Positions 24,718 through 33,193 are shown, counted from the stretch's first letter. The stretch is DNA of 54,133 bases from DATCKG01 sp036562385 (GCA_036562385.1 DATCKG010000015.1:1-54133), one strand, 5' to 3'. Numbers and translations: made by a program. Notes: generated by a model not told the origin, from the sequence alone.

Positions 24718-25608
24718 TCACTGGTTGCGGTAGACGAGGATATTCTGGTGCACCATGCTGGGGATGAACTCGTAGCGGTAACCGTAGATGTTCAGCCTCT
24801 TGGAGACGTCGTACCAAATCAGGTTGGCCTTCATCACCATGCCGGTGCGGTCCAGAACCTCCATGAGGCGGGCCGACAGCGGGTGGTACCGGCCGGAATG
24901 GTACATGTCCCCGATGAAGACGGCCAGATAGCCGCCCCGCTTGAGCAGGCGCGGAGCATGGGCAAAGACCGCCTCCATCAGCGCCAGCCACTCCTCCATC
25001 CCGCTCAGGCCCGTTTCCTCCGGCAGGGGATCGTCCGGCGCGGCAAAGTTCCGCAGCTTGCTGGGGCGCCGCGGCACCGCCGCCTCGCCCGCCCGCTTGA
25101 AGGCGCCCCGGGAGCGGCGGCGGCGGTCCATGTTCCAGTAGGGCACGTCGGTCAAAATCAGGTCAAAGGCGCCGTCGGGCAGCTCGGGCAGCACGTCCCG
25201 GCTGTCGCCCTGACGCACCTCCTGGGGCGGGATCCCTTCCCGGCGGCAGACCTCCAGGTAGATCTCAATCCAGCGGGGGTTGATCTCGATCCCCAGGGCC
25301 TGCCGGCCGCAGATGGAGGCGCCCAGCAAGACGCCGCCCACCCCCATGAAAGGATCCAGCACCCGCTGACCGGCCTTGGTAAAGGTGCGGATCAGGTCCG
25401 CGCAAAGCTCCGGCGGCTTCTGCCCCCCGTGCTGGCTGCGCAACTCAAACTGAAACGAGGGCGGGTAGGCCTTGTTGATAACCGAGCGGGTGCTGTAGAC
25501 CCATTCCTTCCCCGTCAGATCGTTCAGCCGGTTTCCGGTGTGGTAGATGCCCCGCTCGCCCAGATCGATGTGCTGCGGACCCAATTTTCCGGACTTTCGG
25601 GGCGCCAC
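24718..25608 (-). CDS. DNA methyltransferase of the N4/N6 type with DVPY catalytic motif
   Basis: This 296-residue methyltransferase has, in order, a motif X-like QHGGQKPPELCADLI, motif I VLDPFMGVGGVLLGA, EINPRWIEIY and motif IV LILTDVPYW, where the usual DPPY is DVPY. The X-I-IV order differs from the IV-X-I order of the beta class. The C-terminal RYEFIPSMVHQNILVYR strand is typical of this superfamily. GTG 25608 follows GGGGAGG. It may methylate adenine N6 or cytosine N4. It forms a two-gene unit with the D12-like enzyme. Confidence 0.8.
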   Translation of the reverse strand: MAPRKSGKLGPQHIDLGERGIYHTGNRLNDLTGKEWVYSTRSVINKAYPPSFQFELRSQHGGQKPPELCADLIRTFTKAGQRVLDPFMGVGGVLLGASICGRQALGIEINPRWIEIYLEVCRREGIPPQEVRQGDSRDVLPELPDGAFDLILTDVPYWNMDRRRRSRGAFKRAGEAAVPRRPSKLRNFAAPDDPLPEETGLSGMEEWLALMEAVFAHAPRLLKRGGYLAVFIGDMYHSGRYHPLSARLMEVLDRTGMVMKANLIWYDVSKRLNIYGYRYEFIPSMVHQNILVYRNQ

Positions 25609-25672
25609 TGACCAGCACCTCCCCTGAGGCCTCATTCCTTGCTGCAGGAGACGGCCCAAACCCAGCGGTTTT

Positions 25673-25702
25673 ACTATAACCCAATCGTTCCCATACTGAC
25701 AA
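25673..25702 (-). promoter_or_regulatory. Promoter of the methyltransferase pair
   Basis: On the minus strand TTGTCA (25697-25702) and TATAGT (25673-25678) are 18 bp apart, about 65 bp before the start codon. Confidence 0.5.
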
Positions 25703-25710
25703 GGCAAGCA

Positions 25711-25741
25711 GGCCGGCGCCCCACAAGGGCTGCCGGCCCGC
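25711..25741 (-). terminator. Probable terminator after ybjQ
   Basis: An 11-position stem (25712-25722 with 25727-25737) has one mismatch and a 4-base loop. On the minus strand it is followed by CTGCTTGCCTTG, a weak U tract. Confidence 0.4.
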
Positions 25742-25749
25742 CAACGCGT

Positions 25750-26070
25750 TTACTCCAGACGTACCGCTGTCCCGCTGACAGTCACCATCAGCATGCTGCC
25801 GCCGCTGCCCACCACTTCGTAATCGATGTCAACCCCGACGACCGCATCCGCCCCCAGCCGCCGGGCCTGCGCTTCCATCTCCCGCAGGGCGATCTCCCGG
25901 CCCTCCTGCAGCTTGGACTCATAGGCACTGGACCGGCCGCCCACGAAGTCTACGATCGACGCCGCCAGATCGCGCAAGAAATTGGCCCCCATGATAGTTT
26001 CGCCGGAAACAATTCCCAGGTACTCGACGATCCGCTTGCCGTCCACGGACGGAGTGGTGGTGATGATCAA
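25750..26070 (-). CDS. YbjQ/UPF0145 family protein
   Basis: This 106-residue protein has the family hallmarks IVEYLGIVSGETIMGANFLRD, GGRSSAYESKLQEGREIAL and GADAVVGVDIDYE. Members form small pentameric dodecin-like beta barrels of unknown, perhaps metal-related, function. The start is TTG (reading IITTTPSV). It is divergent from gpr and probably transcribed alone. Confidence 0.9.
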   Translation of the reverse strand: MIITTTPSVDGKRIVEYLGIVSGETIMGANFLRDLAASIVDFVGGRSSAYESKLQEGREIALREMEAQARRLGADAVVGVDIDYEVVGSGGSMLMVTVSGTAVRLE

Positions 26071-26100
26071 TCACGTGTGCCTCCTTTCGAATAGCCGCAT

Positions 26101-26131
26101 TTATAAGACGCTCTGAAACCGGGGAAAAGTT
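26101..26131 (+). promoter_or_regulatory. Sigma-F-like promoter of gpr
   Basis: TTATA (26101-26105) and GGGAAAAGTT (26122-26131) are 16 bp apart. They match 4 of 5 and 9 of 10 positions of the sigma-F consensus GYWTA-N16-GGnnAnAnTR. The site is 70 bp before gpr. In B. subtilis gpr is transcribed in the forespore by sigma-F and sigma-G. Confidence 0.5.
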
Positions 26132-26201
26132 CCCAGCGGTATCGCAGCGCCTGCAGCCGGAGAGACTACCACCGATCGCAGACAAAGAGGTGAGCCGGCT
26201 C

Positions 26202-27170
26202 ATGTCGCAGGATTATCTGAATCCCTACACCGATCTGGCCCTGGAGGCGACGGCGGCCGCGCGGGGTGATGCGCACACGGAGATCCCCGGTGTGCGTATG
26301 ACCGAGCACAAGTATGAGGAAGCCACCGTTTCCTGGGTGGAGGTCTTCTCCCCGGAGGGCGCCCGGGCGATCGGCAAACCGATGGGCAATTACGTCACCA
26401 TCGACGCGCCCCGGCTGCGGGAGCGGGACCCCGACGTCCAGGAGGCCGTGGGGAAGGTGCTGGTGGAGCAGCTGGCCTCGCTGCTGCACCTGACGCCCGA
26501 ATCGTCGGTGCTGGTGGTGGGGCTTGGGAACTGGAACGCGACGCCCGACGCCCTGGGCCCCCGGGTGGTGGAAAAGCTGCTGGTGACCCGCCACCTGCAG
26601 GCGGTATTGCCCCCGGAGGTGGCCAGGGGGCTCCGGTCCGTGGCCGCCATCGCCCCCGGAGTCCTGGGGATTACGGGCATCGAGACCGCGGAGGTCATCC
26701 ACGGCATCGTGGAGCGGACCCGGCCGGATGTGGTGATCTGCGTGGATTCCCTGGCGGCGGGTGCGGTGGAGCGGCTGGGCACCACCATCCAGCTTTCAGA
26801 CGCCGGCATCCATCCGGGCTCCGGCATCGGCAACCAGCGCAAGGCGCTGAACCAGGAGACCCTGGGCTGTCCGGTGGTGGCGGTGGGGGTTCCCACGGTG
26901 GTCCGGGCCACCAACATCATCCACGAGGCCATGGAACGGATGGCCGCCCACTTCGCCGGCCGGAAGCCCCTGATGCAGTTTCTCACCTCGCCGGAGGAAC
27001 ACCGGGAGATGGTGGCCGAGATCCTGAGCCCCACCGTCGGCGCCCTGGTGGTCACCCCCAAGGAGATCGACGAGATGATCGACAACCTGGCCAAGGTGGT
27101 GGCCGGCAGCCTGAATGCGGTGCTGCACACCTCCATCACCGCGCAGGACCTGCTGCGGTACCTGAACTGA
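26202..27170 (+). CDS. gpr: Germination protease GPR
   Basis: This 322-residue aspartate-type endoprotease degrades small acid-soluble spore proteins during germination. It is made as a zymogen in the forespore. The family segments DLALEATAAARG and IPGVRMTEHKYEEATVSWVEV, then VGLGNWNATPDALGPRVV, RPDVVICVDSLAAG, LSDAGIHPGSGIGNQRK and GVPTVVRATNII are present. ATG 26202 follows GAGGTGAG; a GTG at 26190 overlaps that site. It is convergent with a SASP gene, its likely substrate. Confidence 0.96.
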   Translation: MSQDYLNPYTDLALEATAAARGDAHTEIPGVRMTEHKYEEATVSWVEVFSPEGARAIGKPMGNYVTIDAPRLRERDPDVQEAVGKVLVEQLASLLHLTPESSVLVVGLGNWNATPDALGPRVVEKLLVTRHLQAVLPPEVARGLRSVAAIAPGVLGITGIETAEVIHGIVERTRPDVVICVDSLAAGAVERLGTTIQLSDAGIHPGSGIGNQRKALNQETLGCPVVAVGVPTVVRATNIIHEAMERMAAHFAGRKPLMQFLTSPEEHREMVAEILSPTVGALVVTPKEIDEMIDNLAKVVAGSLNAVLHTSITAQDLLRYLN

Positions 27171-27185
27171 CCCGCCTGCCCGCAC

Positions 27186-27218
27186 AAAAAAAGAGAGGGG
27201 GCATGAGCCCCCTCCTTT
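27186..27218. terminator. Bidirectional terminator between gpr and the SASP gene
   Basis: An 8-bp GC stem (27195-27202 with 27207-27214) has an ATGA loop. It has seven A on the left (a T run on the minus strand) and CTTTGCC on the right. It is strongest for the SASP gene. Confidence 0.8.
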
Positions 27219-27228
27219 GCCTTCTCCC

Positions 27229-27453
27229 TTACCGGGCGGGCGGCGTGTTGGCACCGCCGGAGAGCTGCTGCTCGGCCAGGGCGATCATCTTCTTGACCAT
27301 GTAGCCGCCCACGGACCCGTTGACCCGGCTCGGAAGATCACCCTTGTACTGCTGCTGTGCGTAATTCGGAATGCCCAGTTCGTTGGCCGTCTCCAGCTTG
27401 AGCTGGTCCAGGGCCTGACGAGCGTTGGCAACCACCAGATTGTTGTTGGCCAC
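27229..27453 (-). CDS. Alpha/beta-type small acid-soluble spore protein
   Basis: This 74-residue DNA-binding spore protein has the family blocks ANARQALDQLKLETANELG and LPSRVNGSVGGYMVKKMIALAEQQL. SASPs coat spore DNA against UV and heat and are cut by GPR. The GPR site normally reads E-(I/F)-A; here it is E-T-A. GTG 27453 follows AAGGAGGG; the longer frame to 27513 has no such site. A sigma-G-like promoter lies about 33 bp upstream. Confidence 0.95.
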   Translation of the reverse strand: MANNNLVVANARQALDQLKLETANELGIPNYAQQQYKGDLPSRVNGSVGGYMVKKMIALAEQQLSGGANTPPAR

Positions 27454-27485
27454 TCCGAAAGCCCTCCTTGTCTGTGTGGTACTGA

Positions 27486-27515
27486 TAATATCTGTGGCTT
27501 TCGGGCAGTCCATAC
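27486..27515 (-). promoter_or_regulatory. Sigma-G-type promoter of the SASP gene
   Basis: On the minus strand GTATG (27511-27515) and GATATTA (27486-27492) are 18 bp apart. The first matches GHATR fully and the second matches CATWHTA in 6 of 7 positions. SASP genes are the classic sigma-G regulon. Confidence 0.65.
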
Positions 27516-27556
27516 CCGCATTCTTTCACCTGTTTCGGTAATCGCCGCCAACGCTG

Positions 27557-28849
27557 TCAGCGAATCACTTCCACTCTTGCCCCCAGGCTCCGCAGGTGGT
27601 CAAAAAAGGCGGGATACGACTTGGCCACGTGGTGGGCATCCCGGATCAGCACCGGGCTGTGGCTGCGCAGGGCGGCGATGGAAAGCCCCATGATGACCCG
27701 GTGATCCACGTGACTCTCCACCTCTGCGCCGCCCGGCAGGCCTTCCGGACGGCCCTGGATCCGCAGTTCGGCAGGGCCTTCCGATACGAACGCACCCAGT
27801 TTCAGGAGTTCCTGCCGGTAATCGCTGATGCGGTCACATTCTTTAAAACGTAAATTACCGATGTTGTAAAAGATCGTCTCGCCTTCGGCCACCAGGGCAC
27901 AGGCCACCAGCGGGAGCACCGCATCGGTGAACGGATCGCCGTCGAAGCGGCCCCCGCGCAGGGGCCGGCCGCCCCGGATCCGCACCGTGTCTCCGTCATG
28001 GTGAATATCGGCCCCCATGGCCTGCAGGACGTCGATGGCCAGCCGCTCCCCCTGCTCATCGCGAAAGAGCCGGCGGATGGTGACATCCGAAGGCACCACC
28101 GCCGCCGCGGCCATGATGGCCGCGGCGCCCGGGTAATCCCCCGGCACCACGTAGCGGCGGGGCTGATAGTGCTGCCCAGCGGGAATCCGGAAGCGGCGCA
28201 GGTCCGGCGCGGCCTCCACCTGGATGCCCGCCTCCCGGAGCACCTGCAGGGTCTGCCGGATGGGCGGCCGGGACTTCATGTCGCCGGTGACCTCCACCAC
28301 CATCTCCCGGCCCGTGAGGGGAGCGGCGAACAGCAAGGCGCTGACGAACTGGCTGGAAACCGCGCCGCTGACCTGCACCCGGTCGCCGTGCAGGGCGCCG
28401 CCCTCCAGCGTGATGGGCAGGCGGCCGTCCCGGCTGGTGGCCCGTACCCCGAGCTGCTGCAGAGCCGCCAGCAGATCCCCCTGGGGACGCTTCCCCAGGG
28501 ATTCGGCGTAATCCGTGACGAAGGTGACCCGGGGCAGGGTGGCCGCGCAGACCGCCATCAGAAAGCGCAGCACCGCGCCGGCGTTGCCGGGATTCAAGAT
28601 CCCGGGATTCCGGGGATGGCGGCCGAACCCCCGCACCCGAAGCCGGTGGCCCTCGCGGATCAGTTCGGCGCCCAGGGCGGTGAGGCACCGCTGCATGGCC
28701 TCGCTGTCCTCGCTCTCCGCGGGGTACTCAATCACCGATTCCCCTTCGGCCAGGGCAGCGGCCAGCAGGTAGCGGGTGGTGTAGTTTTTCGAACTGGGGG
28801 GATCGATGGTTCCTTCCAGGCGGGTGGCCGGAAAGACCCGCACATCCAC
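27557..28849 (-). CDS. aroA: 3-phosphoshikimate 1-carboxyvinyltransferase (EPSP synthase), divergent
   Basis: This 430-residue enzyme joins shikimate 3-phosphate and PEP in the shikimate pathway. Key residues survive in altered motifs: Lys and Arg in SSKNYTTR (usually SKSxSxR), SSQFVSALL, KECDRI (usually KESDR) and an Asp in DPFTDAVLP. The PEP/glyphosate loop reads NPGNAGAVLRF, with Ala and Phe at the positions of E. coli Thr97 and Pro101. It is the last gene of aroF-tyrA-aroA, 25 bp after tyrA. The function is well supported by context, but the sequence is far from the common classes. Confidence 0.88.
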   Translation of the reverse strand: MDVRVFPATRLEGTIDPPSSKNYTTRYLLAAALAEGESVIEYPAESEDSEAMQRCLTALGAELIREGHRLRVRGFGRHPRNPGILNPGNAGAVLRFLMAVCAATLPRVTFVTDYAESLGKRPQGDLLAALQQLGVRATSRDGRLPITLEGGALHGDRVQVSGAVSSQFVSALLFAAPLTGREMVVEVTGDMKSRPPIRQTLQVLREAGIQVEAAPDLRRFRIPAGQHYQPRRYVVPGDYPGAAAIMAAAAVVPSDVTIRRLFRDEQGERLAIDVLQAMGADIHHDGDTVRIRGGRPLRGGRFDGDPFTDAVLPLVACALVAEGETIFYNIGNLRFKECDRISDYRQELLKLGAFVSEGPAELRIQGRPEGLPGGAEVESHVDHRVIMGLSIAALRSHSPVLIRDAHHVAKSYPAFFDHLRSLGARVEVIR

Positions 28850-28874
28850 GGCGATCGCTCCTTTCCCGTGCGCT

Positions 28875-29756
28875 TTACAGGGGAATCCGGTTCCGGGCCT
28901 CCCGGGCCCAGGCGAAGGTTTCCTCCAAAACTTGCCGGTCGCCCCGGGCCACTGCCGCGGACAGCCTCTCCAGCATGGCCTGGAACTGCGCCAGCGCCTC
29001 CTGGATCGCCCCGGCGTTGGTCAGGAAGATGTCGGCCCACATGCCGGCCGGGCTGGAGGCCACCCGGGTAGTATCCCGAAAGCCACCGGCGGCCAGATCC
29101 AGGACGCCGCCCAGGCGGCGATCCTCCTCGCCGGCGGTCGCCGCGAGGGCGGTGGCCACCAGCTGGGGCAGGTGGGAGATGACCGCTACCCGGGCATCAT
29201 GCTCCTCGGGCGACATCCGGCGCACCACCGCCCCCGCGGCCCGGGCCAGGTCCGCGACGGCTTCCACCGCCCTGGGATCGGACCGCACGGTGGGCGTCAG
29301 AATGTACCGGCAGCCGGCGGGCAGGTCCGGGGAGGCATTCTCCACCCCGGCCTGCTCCCGGCCGAACATGGGATGGCCGCCGACAAAGGTCGCGCCCTGG
29401 GGGAGGTGCTCCTCCCACGCCCGAACGATGGCGGCCTTGGTGGATCCGACGTCGGTGACGATGGTGCCCGGCCGGATCAGGTGGCCGTACTCAGCCGCCT
29501 GCTGGATGATCGCCCCCACCGGACCCGCCAGCACCAGGACGTCCGCCTCCGCGATGCCCTCCTCCGGATCCGTGACATAGCGATCCACCGCGCCGAGCCG
29601 GAGGGCCGTCTCCAGGGGCCGCCGGCCGATGCCCACGACCTCCGCGGCCGCACCGCTGCGCCGCCAGGCCATGCCCAGGGAGCCGCCGATCAATCCGACT
29701 CCCCAGATCACGATCCGCGGTCTGCGTCCGCCCCAAAAGCCTGCGTCACTACACAT
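28875..29756 (-). CDS. tyrA: Prephenate dehydrogenase
   Basis: This 293-residue NAD-type dehydrogenase converts prephenate to 4-hydroxyphenylpyruvate for tyrosine. The nucleotide loop VIWGVGLIGGSLGMAW is near residue 16; TDVGSTKAAIV, GGHPMFGREQAGVENA and HDARVAVISHLPQLVA are diagnostic. No C-terminal ACT domain is present. ATG 29756 overlaps the aroF stop by 8 bases, so translation is coupled. Confidence 0.95.
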   Translation of the reverse strand: MCSDAGFWGGRRPRIVIWGVGLIGGSLGMAWRRSGAAAEVVGIGRRPLETALRLGAVDRYVTDPEEGIAEADVLVLAGPVGAIIQQAAEYGHLIRPGTIVTDVGSTKAAIVRAWEEHLPQGATFVGGHPMFGREQAGVENASPDLPAGCRYILTPTVRSDPRAVEAVADLARAAGAVVRRMSPEEHDARVAVISHLPQLVATALAATAGEEDRRLGGVLDLAAGGFRDTTRVASSPAGMWADIFLTNAGAIQEALAQFQAMLERLSAAVARGDRQVLEETFAWAREARNRIPL

Positions 29757-30789
29757 GGCTGTGGGCACTGACGGGCACCCGCCGGCCCAGCACCCCCGCG
29801 ATGGCGGTGATCTCGGCCATCATCCGGCTCATGGCCACCGGGCTGATGGTCTGCGCCGAGTCGCTCAGGGCTTCGTCCGGACGCGGATGCACCTCCACCA
29901 GGATCCCGTCGGCCCCCGCGGCCACCGCCGCCCGGGCCAGGGCGGGGACAAAGGCCCGCTTGCCCACACCGTGGCTGGGATCCACCACCACCGGCAGGTG
30001 GGTGAGGGACTTGGCCACCACCACGGCGGACAGGTCCAGGGTATTGCGGGTGGCGGTTTCAAAGGTCCGGATTCCCCGTTCGCACAGGATGACGTTGTGG
30101 TTTCCCTCTTTCAGGATGTATTCCGCGCTCATCAGCCACTCCTCGATGGTGGCGCTCATCCCCCGCTTCAGAAGCACCGGCTTGCCGCACCGCCCCACCT
30201 CCCGCAGGAGGCTGAAGTTCTGCATGTTCCGGGTGCCGATCTGGATCACGTCCGCGTACTCGGCCACCAGTTCCACATCGCGGGTGTCCATCACTTCAGT
30301 CACCACCGGCAGCCCGGTGACCTCCCGGGCCTCCGCCAGGTACTTGAGGCCTTCCACCCCGAGTCCCTGGAAGCTGTACGGGCTGGTCCGGGGCTTGAAT
30401 GCACCGGCCCGCAGCGCGTGGGCCCCCAGTTCCCGCACCATCTGGGCGCTCTCCAGCAGCAGTTCCCGCCCCTCCACCGAGCAGGGACCCGCCGCCACCC
30501 AGATATCACTGCCCCCCACCGTAAACTCCCCGATGCGGATCACCGTGTCCTCGGGATGGAACTCCCGGGAGACCAGCTTATACGGCTTGGAGATCGGCGT
30601 CACCCGCTCCACGCCCTCCATGGCCTCCAGATTGAGGCTGGCCAGCGCGTTGCGGTCGCCGCCAATGGCCCCGATGATGGTGCGCTCCACGCCCTGGGAC
30701 AGATGAACCCCGAATCCCAGGGCCTTCACCCTCTGTACGACCTGGTCGATCTGCTCCTGCGTTGCGCCCTTTTTCATGATGATGATCAT
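29749..30789 (-). CDS. aroF: 3-deoxy-7-phosphoheptulonate synthase (type I beta)
   Basis: This 346-residue DAHP synthase makes the first shikimate-pathway intermediate from PEP and erythrose 4-phosphate. An N-terminal ferredoxin-like/ACT-type domain (about 1-70, KKGATQEQIDQVVQRVKAL) precedes the barrel with AAGPCSVEG, GAFKPRTSPYSFQG, IGTRNMQNF, KRGMSATIEEW and VDPSHGVGKR. The extra domain often senses aromatic end products. ATG 30789 is chosen for the GGAGGGGGAG site. It follows a T-box leader and heads aroF-tyrA-aroA. Confidence 0.96.
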   Translation of the reverse strand: MIIIMKKGATQEQIDQVVQRVKALGFGVHLSQGVERTIIGAIGGDRNALASLNLEAMEGVERVTPISKPYKLVSREFHPEDTVIRIGEFTVGGSDIWVAAGPCSVEGRELLLESAQMVRELGAHALRAGAFKPRTSPYSFQGLGVEGLKYLAEAREVTGLPVVTEVMDTRDVELVAEYADVIQIGTRNMQNFSLLREVGRCGKPVLLKRGMSATIEEWLMSAEYILKEGNHNVILCERGIRTFETATRNTLDLSAVVVAKSLTHLPVVVDPSHGVGKRAFVPALARAAVAAGADGILVEVHPRPDEALSDSAQTISPVAMSRMMAEITAIAGVLGRRVPVSAHSHV

Positions 30790-30836
30790 CTTCCTGCTCC
30801 CCCTCCGCACCATACCATAACCTATATCAATCCATG

Positions 30837-31129
30837 CAGAAACGGCTTCCATCCCGTAAGGGACGGAAGCCGTTGCACACAGCTTTCGCGGTACCACCCT
30901 TGTTGGGCCCCAAAAGGGACCCCCCTCTGCGGAGGACCAACATCCTCCCCGCCCGTGGTAACGGGGGCGCGCCGGCGTACCTACTGCGGCGGCCAGGACA
31001 GCCGCCGGTTCAGCCTGCACTCACGGGTGTATTTCAGCACGCCCCGGGCACCGGCTTGCACCACCCGCCGGCTCTCTGCGGCTCCAGGACGGGCCTACTT
31101 CTCCCGCTCATCGCTTTTGCGATTATTTG
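30837..31129 (-). promoter_or_regulatory. T-box leader of aroF-tyrA-aroA, probable tyrosine specificity
   Basis: On the minus strand the T-box core AGGGTGGTACCGCG is at 30887-30900. It is followed by the terminator hairpin (30841-30850 with 30865-30874, then a U run). Stem I shows the conserved GCAGAGAGCCGG and GGTGCAAGCCGG parts. The specifier region reads GAAATACACCC (about 31025-31035): UAC for Tyr (31029-31031) fits the tyrA context; AUA for Ile is the shifted alternative. Uncharged tRNA binding should prevent termination. Confidence 0.88.
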
Positions 31130-31135
31130 TGCAGG

Positions 31136-31164
31136 AGTATACACCGTACCCGTAAGGCCGTCAA
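31136..31164 (-). promoter_or_regulatory. Promoter of the aroF operon
   Basis: On the minus strand TTGACG (31159-31164) and TATACT (31136-31141) have an exact 17-bp spacer. The -35 overlaps the trpA stop codon, so aroF-tyrA-aroA has its own start directly behind the trp operon. Confidence 0.75.
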
Positions 31165-31991
31165 GCATCTTTCCGCGCCTCAGCCCGCTGCGGAAGCCGG
31201 GTGGCCTCCTTTAGCTGGGCGGCAAAGGTGCGGACCCGCCGGACCAGTTCATCCCGGGGAAGCCCCTCGCCGCACAGGCCGACGATTGCGCTGCCCACGA
31301 TGACGCCGTCAGCCACGGCGGCCACCTCCCGGACCTGCTCCGGCGTGGAGACGCCGAAGCCCACCGCGACGGGCTTGTCGGTGCAGCCCTTCACCCGGCC
31401 GACAAACTCGGAAAGCTGGGGCGGGAGGCTGCTGCGGGCGCCGGTCACCCCCGTCAGCGACACGCAATAGATGAAGCCGGAGGCCAGCTCCGCGGCCCGC
31501 CGCACCCGGTCGTCGGTGGAGGTAGGGGCCACCAACTGCACCAGGTCGAGCCCCACCGCCCGGGTAGCAGCCAGCAGCTCGTCCGCTTCCTCCATGGGCA
31601 CATCGGGAACGATCAGGCCGTCCGCCCCCGCCTCCCGGGCCCGGGCGCAAAAGTTTTCCACGCCCGGCCGCACCAGCAGGTTGTAGTAGGTCATCAGCAG
31701 CACCGGCAGGTCAATACCTTCCTCCCGGGCCTGCCGGAGCATGGCCAGCACCGTGTCCGTATTGGCCCCCGCCGCCAGGGCCCGCTGGGAGCCGGCCTGA
31801 ATGGTGGGGCCGTCCGCCAGGGGGTCGGAAAAGGGAAGACCCAGTTCCACCATGTCCACGCCGGCCTCGGCCAGGGCGTGAAGCAGGGACCGGCTGGTCT
31901 CCAGATCAGGGTCCCCCGCGACCACGTAGGTGATCAGGGCCTTTTCGCCCTTTTCCCGCAGCAGTGCGAAGCGTTGGGCAACGCGGCTCAT
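31161..31991 (-). CDS. trpA: Tryptophan synthase alpha chain
   Basis: This 276-residue alpha subunit cleaves indole-3-glycerol phosphate to indole. VDMVELGLPFSDPLADGPTIQ carries the catalytic Glu and Asp, and PDVPMEEADEL and VGFGVSTPEQV follow. It overlaps trpB by 4 bases. The next operon's -35 box lies over its stop codon. Confidence 0.96.
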   Translation of the reverse strand: MSRVAQRFALLREKGEKALITYVVAGDPDLETSRSLLHALAEAGVDMVELGLPFSDPLADGPTIQAGSQRALAAGANTDTVLAMLRQAREEGIDLPVLLMTYYNLLVRPGVENFCARAREAGADGLIVPDVPMEEADELLAATRAVGLDLVQLVAPTSTDDRVRRAAELASGFIYCVSLTGVTGARSSLPPQLSEFVGRVKGCTDKPVAVGFGVSTPEQVREVAAVADGVIVGSAIVGLCGEGLPRDELVRRVRTFAAQLKEATRLPQRAEARKDA

Positions 31992-33193
31992 CGCAGACCC
32001 TCCTTCAGGAACCGGCTGACTTGCTCCATATCCTTGTCGCCCCGGCCGGAGACGTTGATGATCACGATGCGGTCCGGATCCAGGTCCCGGGCCACCTTTA
32101 CGCCGTAGTAGACGGCGTGGCTGGACTCCAGAGCTGGAATGATGCCCTCGGTGCGGGCCAGCAGCTTCATCCCCTCCAGGGCCTCCGCGTCGGTGACGGC
32201 CACGTACTCGGCAATGCCCTGGTCCTTGAAGTAGGCGTGCTCCGGGCCCACCCCCGGATAGTCCAGTCCGGCGGAGATGGAGTGGGCTTCCATCACCTGG
32301 CCGTACTCGTCCTGCAGAAGGTAGCTCCGGAAGCCGTGGAAGACCCCCACGGCCCCGCCGCCGGTCATGGTGGCACCGTGCTTGTTGGTGTCCAGGCCGT
32401 GACCGCCGGCCTCCACGCCGATCAGCCGGACCTCCGGATAGGCGCTAAGGGGATGGAAGATCCCCATGGCGTTGGAACCGCCGCCCACCGCGGCCACCAC
32501 CACATCAGGCAGCCTGCCTTCGGCCTCCTGGATCTGCTGGATGGTCTCCCGCCCGATGACCGACTGGAAGTCCCGGACCATCATCGGGTAGGGATGGGGA
32601 CCCACCACCGAACCAATCACATAATGGGTGGTCTCCACGTTGGTCACCCAGTCCCGGATCGCCTCGTTGACCGCGTCCTTCAGGGCCCGGGATCCGGAGC
32701 GGGTGGGCACCACCTTGGCGCCCAAAAATTCCATGCGGAAGACGTTCAGGGCCTGCCGGGCCACATCGATCTCGCCCATGTGGATGACGCACTCCATGCC
32801 GAACAGGGCGGCGGCGGTGGCGGTGGCCACGCCGTGCTGTCCGGCACCGGTCTCGGCGATGATCCGCCGCTTGCCCATCCGCCGGGCCAGGAGCACCTGA
32901 CCCAGGGCGTTGTTGATTTTATGGGCACCGGTGTGGTTCAGGTCCTCCCGCTTCAGGTAGATCTTGGCCCCGCCGGCATAGCGCGTCAGGCGCTCCGCGT
33001 AGTACAGGGGGGTCGGACGCCCCACATAATACTTCAGGTAATAGTCCAGTTCCGCCTGAAAATCCGGATCATCCTTGTAGCGAAGGTAGGCCTCCTCCAG
33101 TTCCAGCAGGGCCGGCATCACCGTTTCCGGAACGTACCGGCCGCCGTACGGTCCGAAGTGCCCCCGCGCATCGGGCTGAGTCAAAGGCCTCAT
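31988..33193 (-). CDS. trpB: Tryptophan synthase beta chain
   Basis: This 401-residue PLP enzyme joins indole and serine. The PLP lysine is in KREDLNHTGAHKINNALGQ, the catalytic Glu in AETGAGQHGVATA, and the phosphate loop in VGGGSNAMG. The start PDARGHFGPYGGRYVPETVM marks the common TrpB1 type. It overlaps trpF and trpA by 4 bases each. Confidence 0.97.
   Translation of the reverse strand: MRPLTQPDARGHFGPYGGRYVPETVMPALLELEEAYLRYKDDPDFQAELDYYLKYYVGRPTPLYYAERLTRYAGGAKIYLKREDLNHTGAHKINNALGQVLLARRMGKRRIIAETGAGQHGVATATAAALFGMECVIHMGEIDVARQALNVFRMEFLGAKVVPTRSGSRALKDAVNEAIRDWVTNVETTHYVIGSVVGPHPYPMMVRDFQSVIGRETIQQIQEAEGRLPDVVVAAVGGGSNAMGIFHPLSAYPEVRLIGVEAGGHGLDTNKHGATMTGGGAVGVFHGFRSYLLQDEYGQVMEAHSISAGLDYPGVGPEHAYFKDQGIAEYVAVTDAEALEGMKLLARTEGIIPALESSHAVYYGVKVARDLDPDRIVIINVSGRGDKDMEQVSRFLKEGLR

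Noticed and set aside
31029..31032. Isoleucine (AUA) reading of the aroF T-box specifier
   Set aside because: UAC fits the tyrA context and the position relative to the following ACC better; kept as an alternative.
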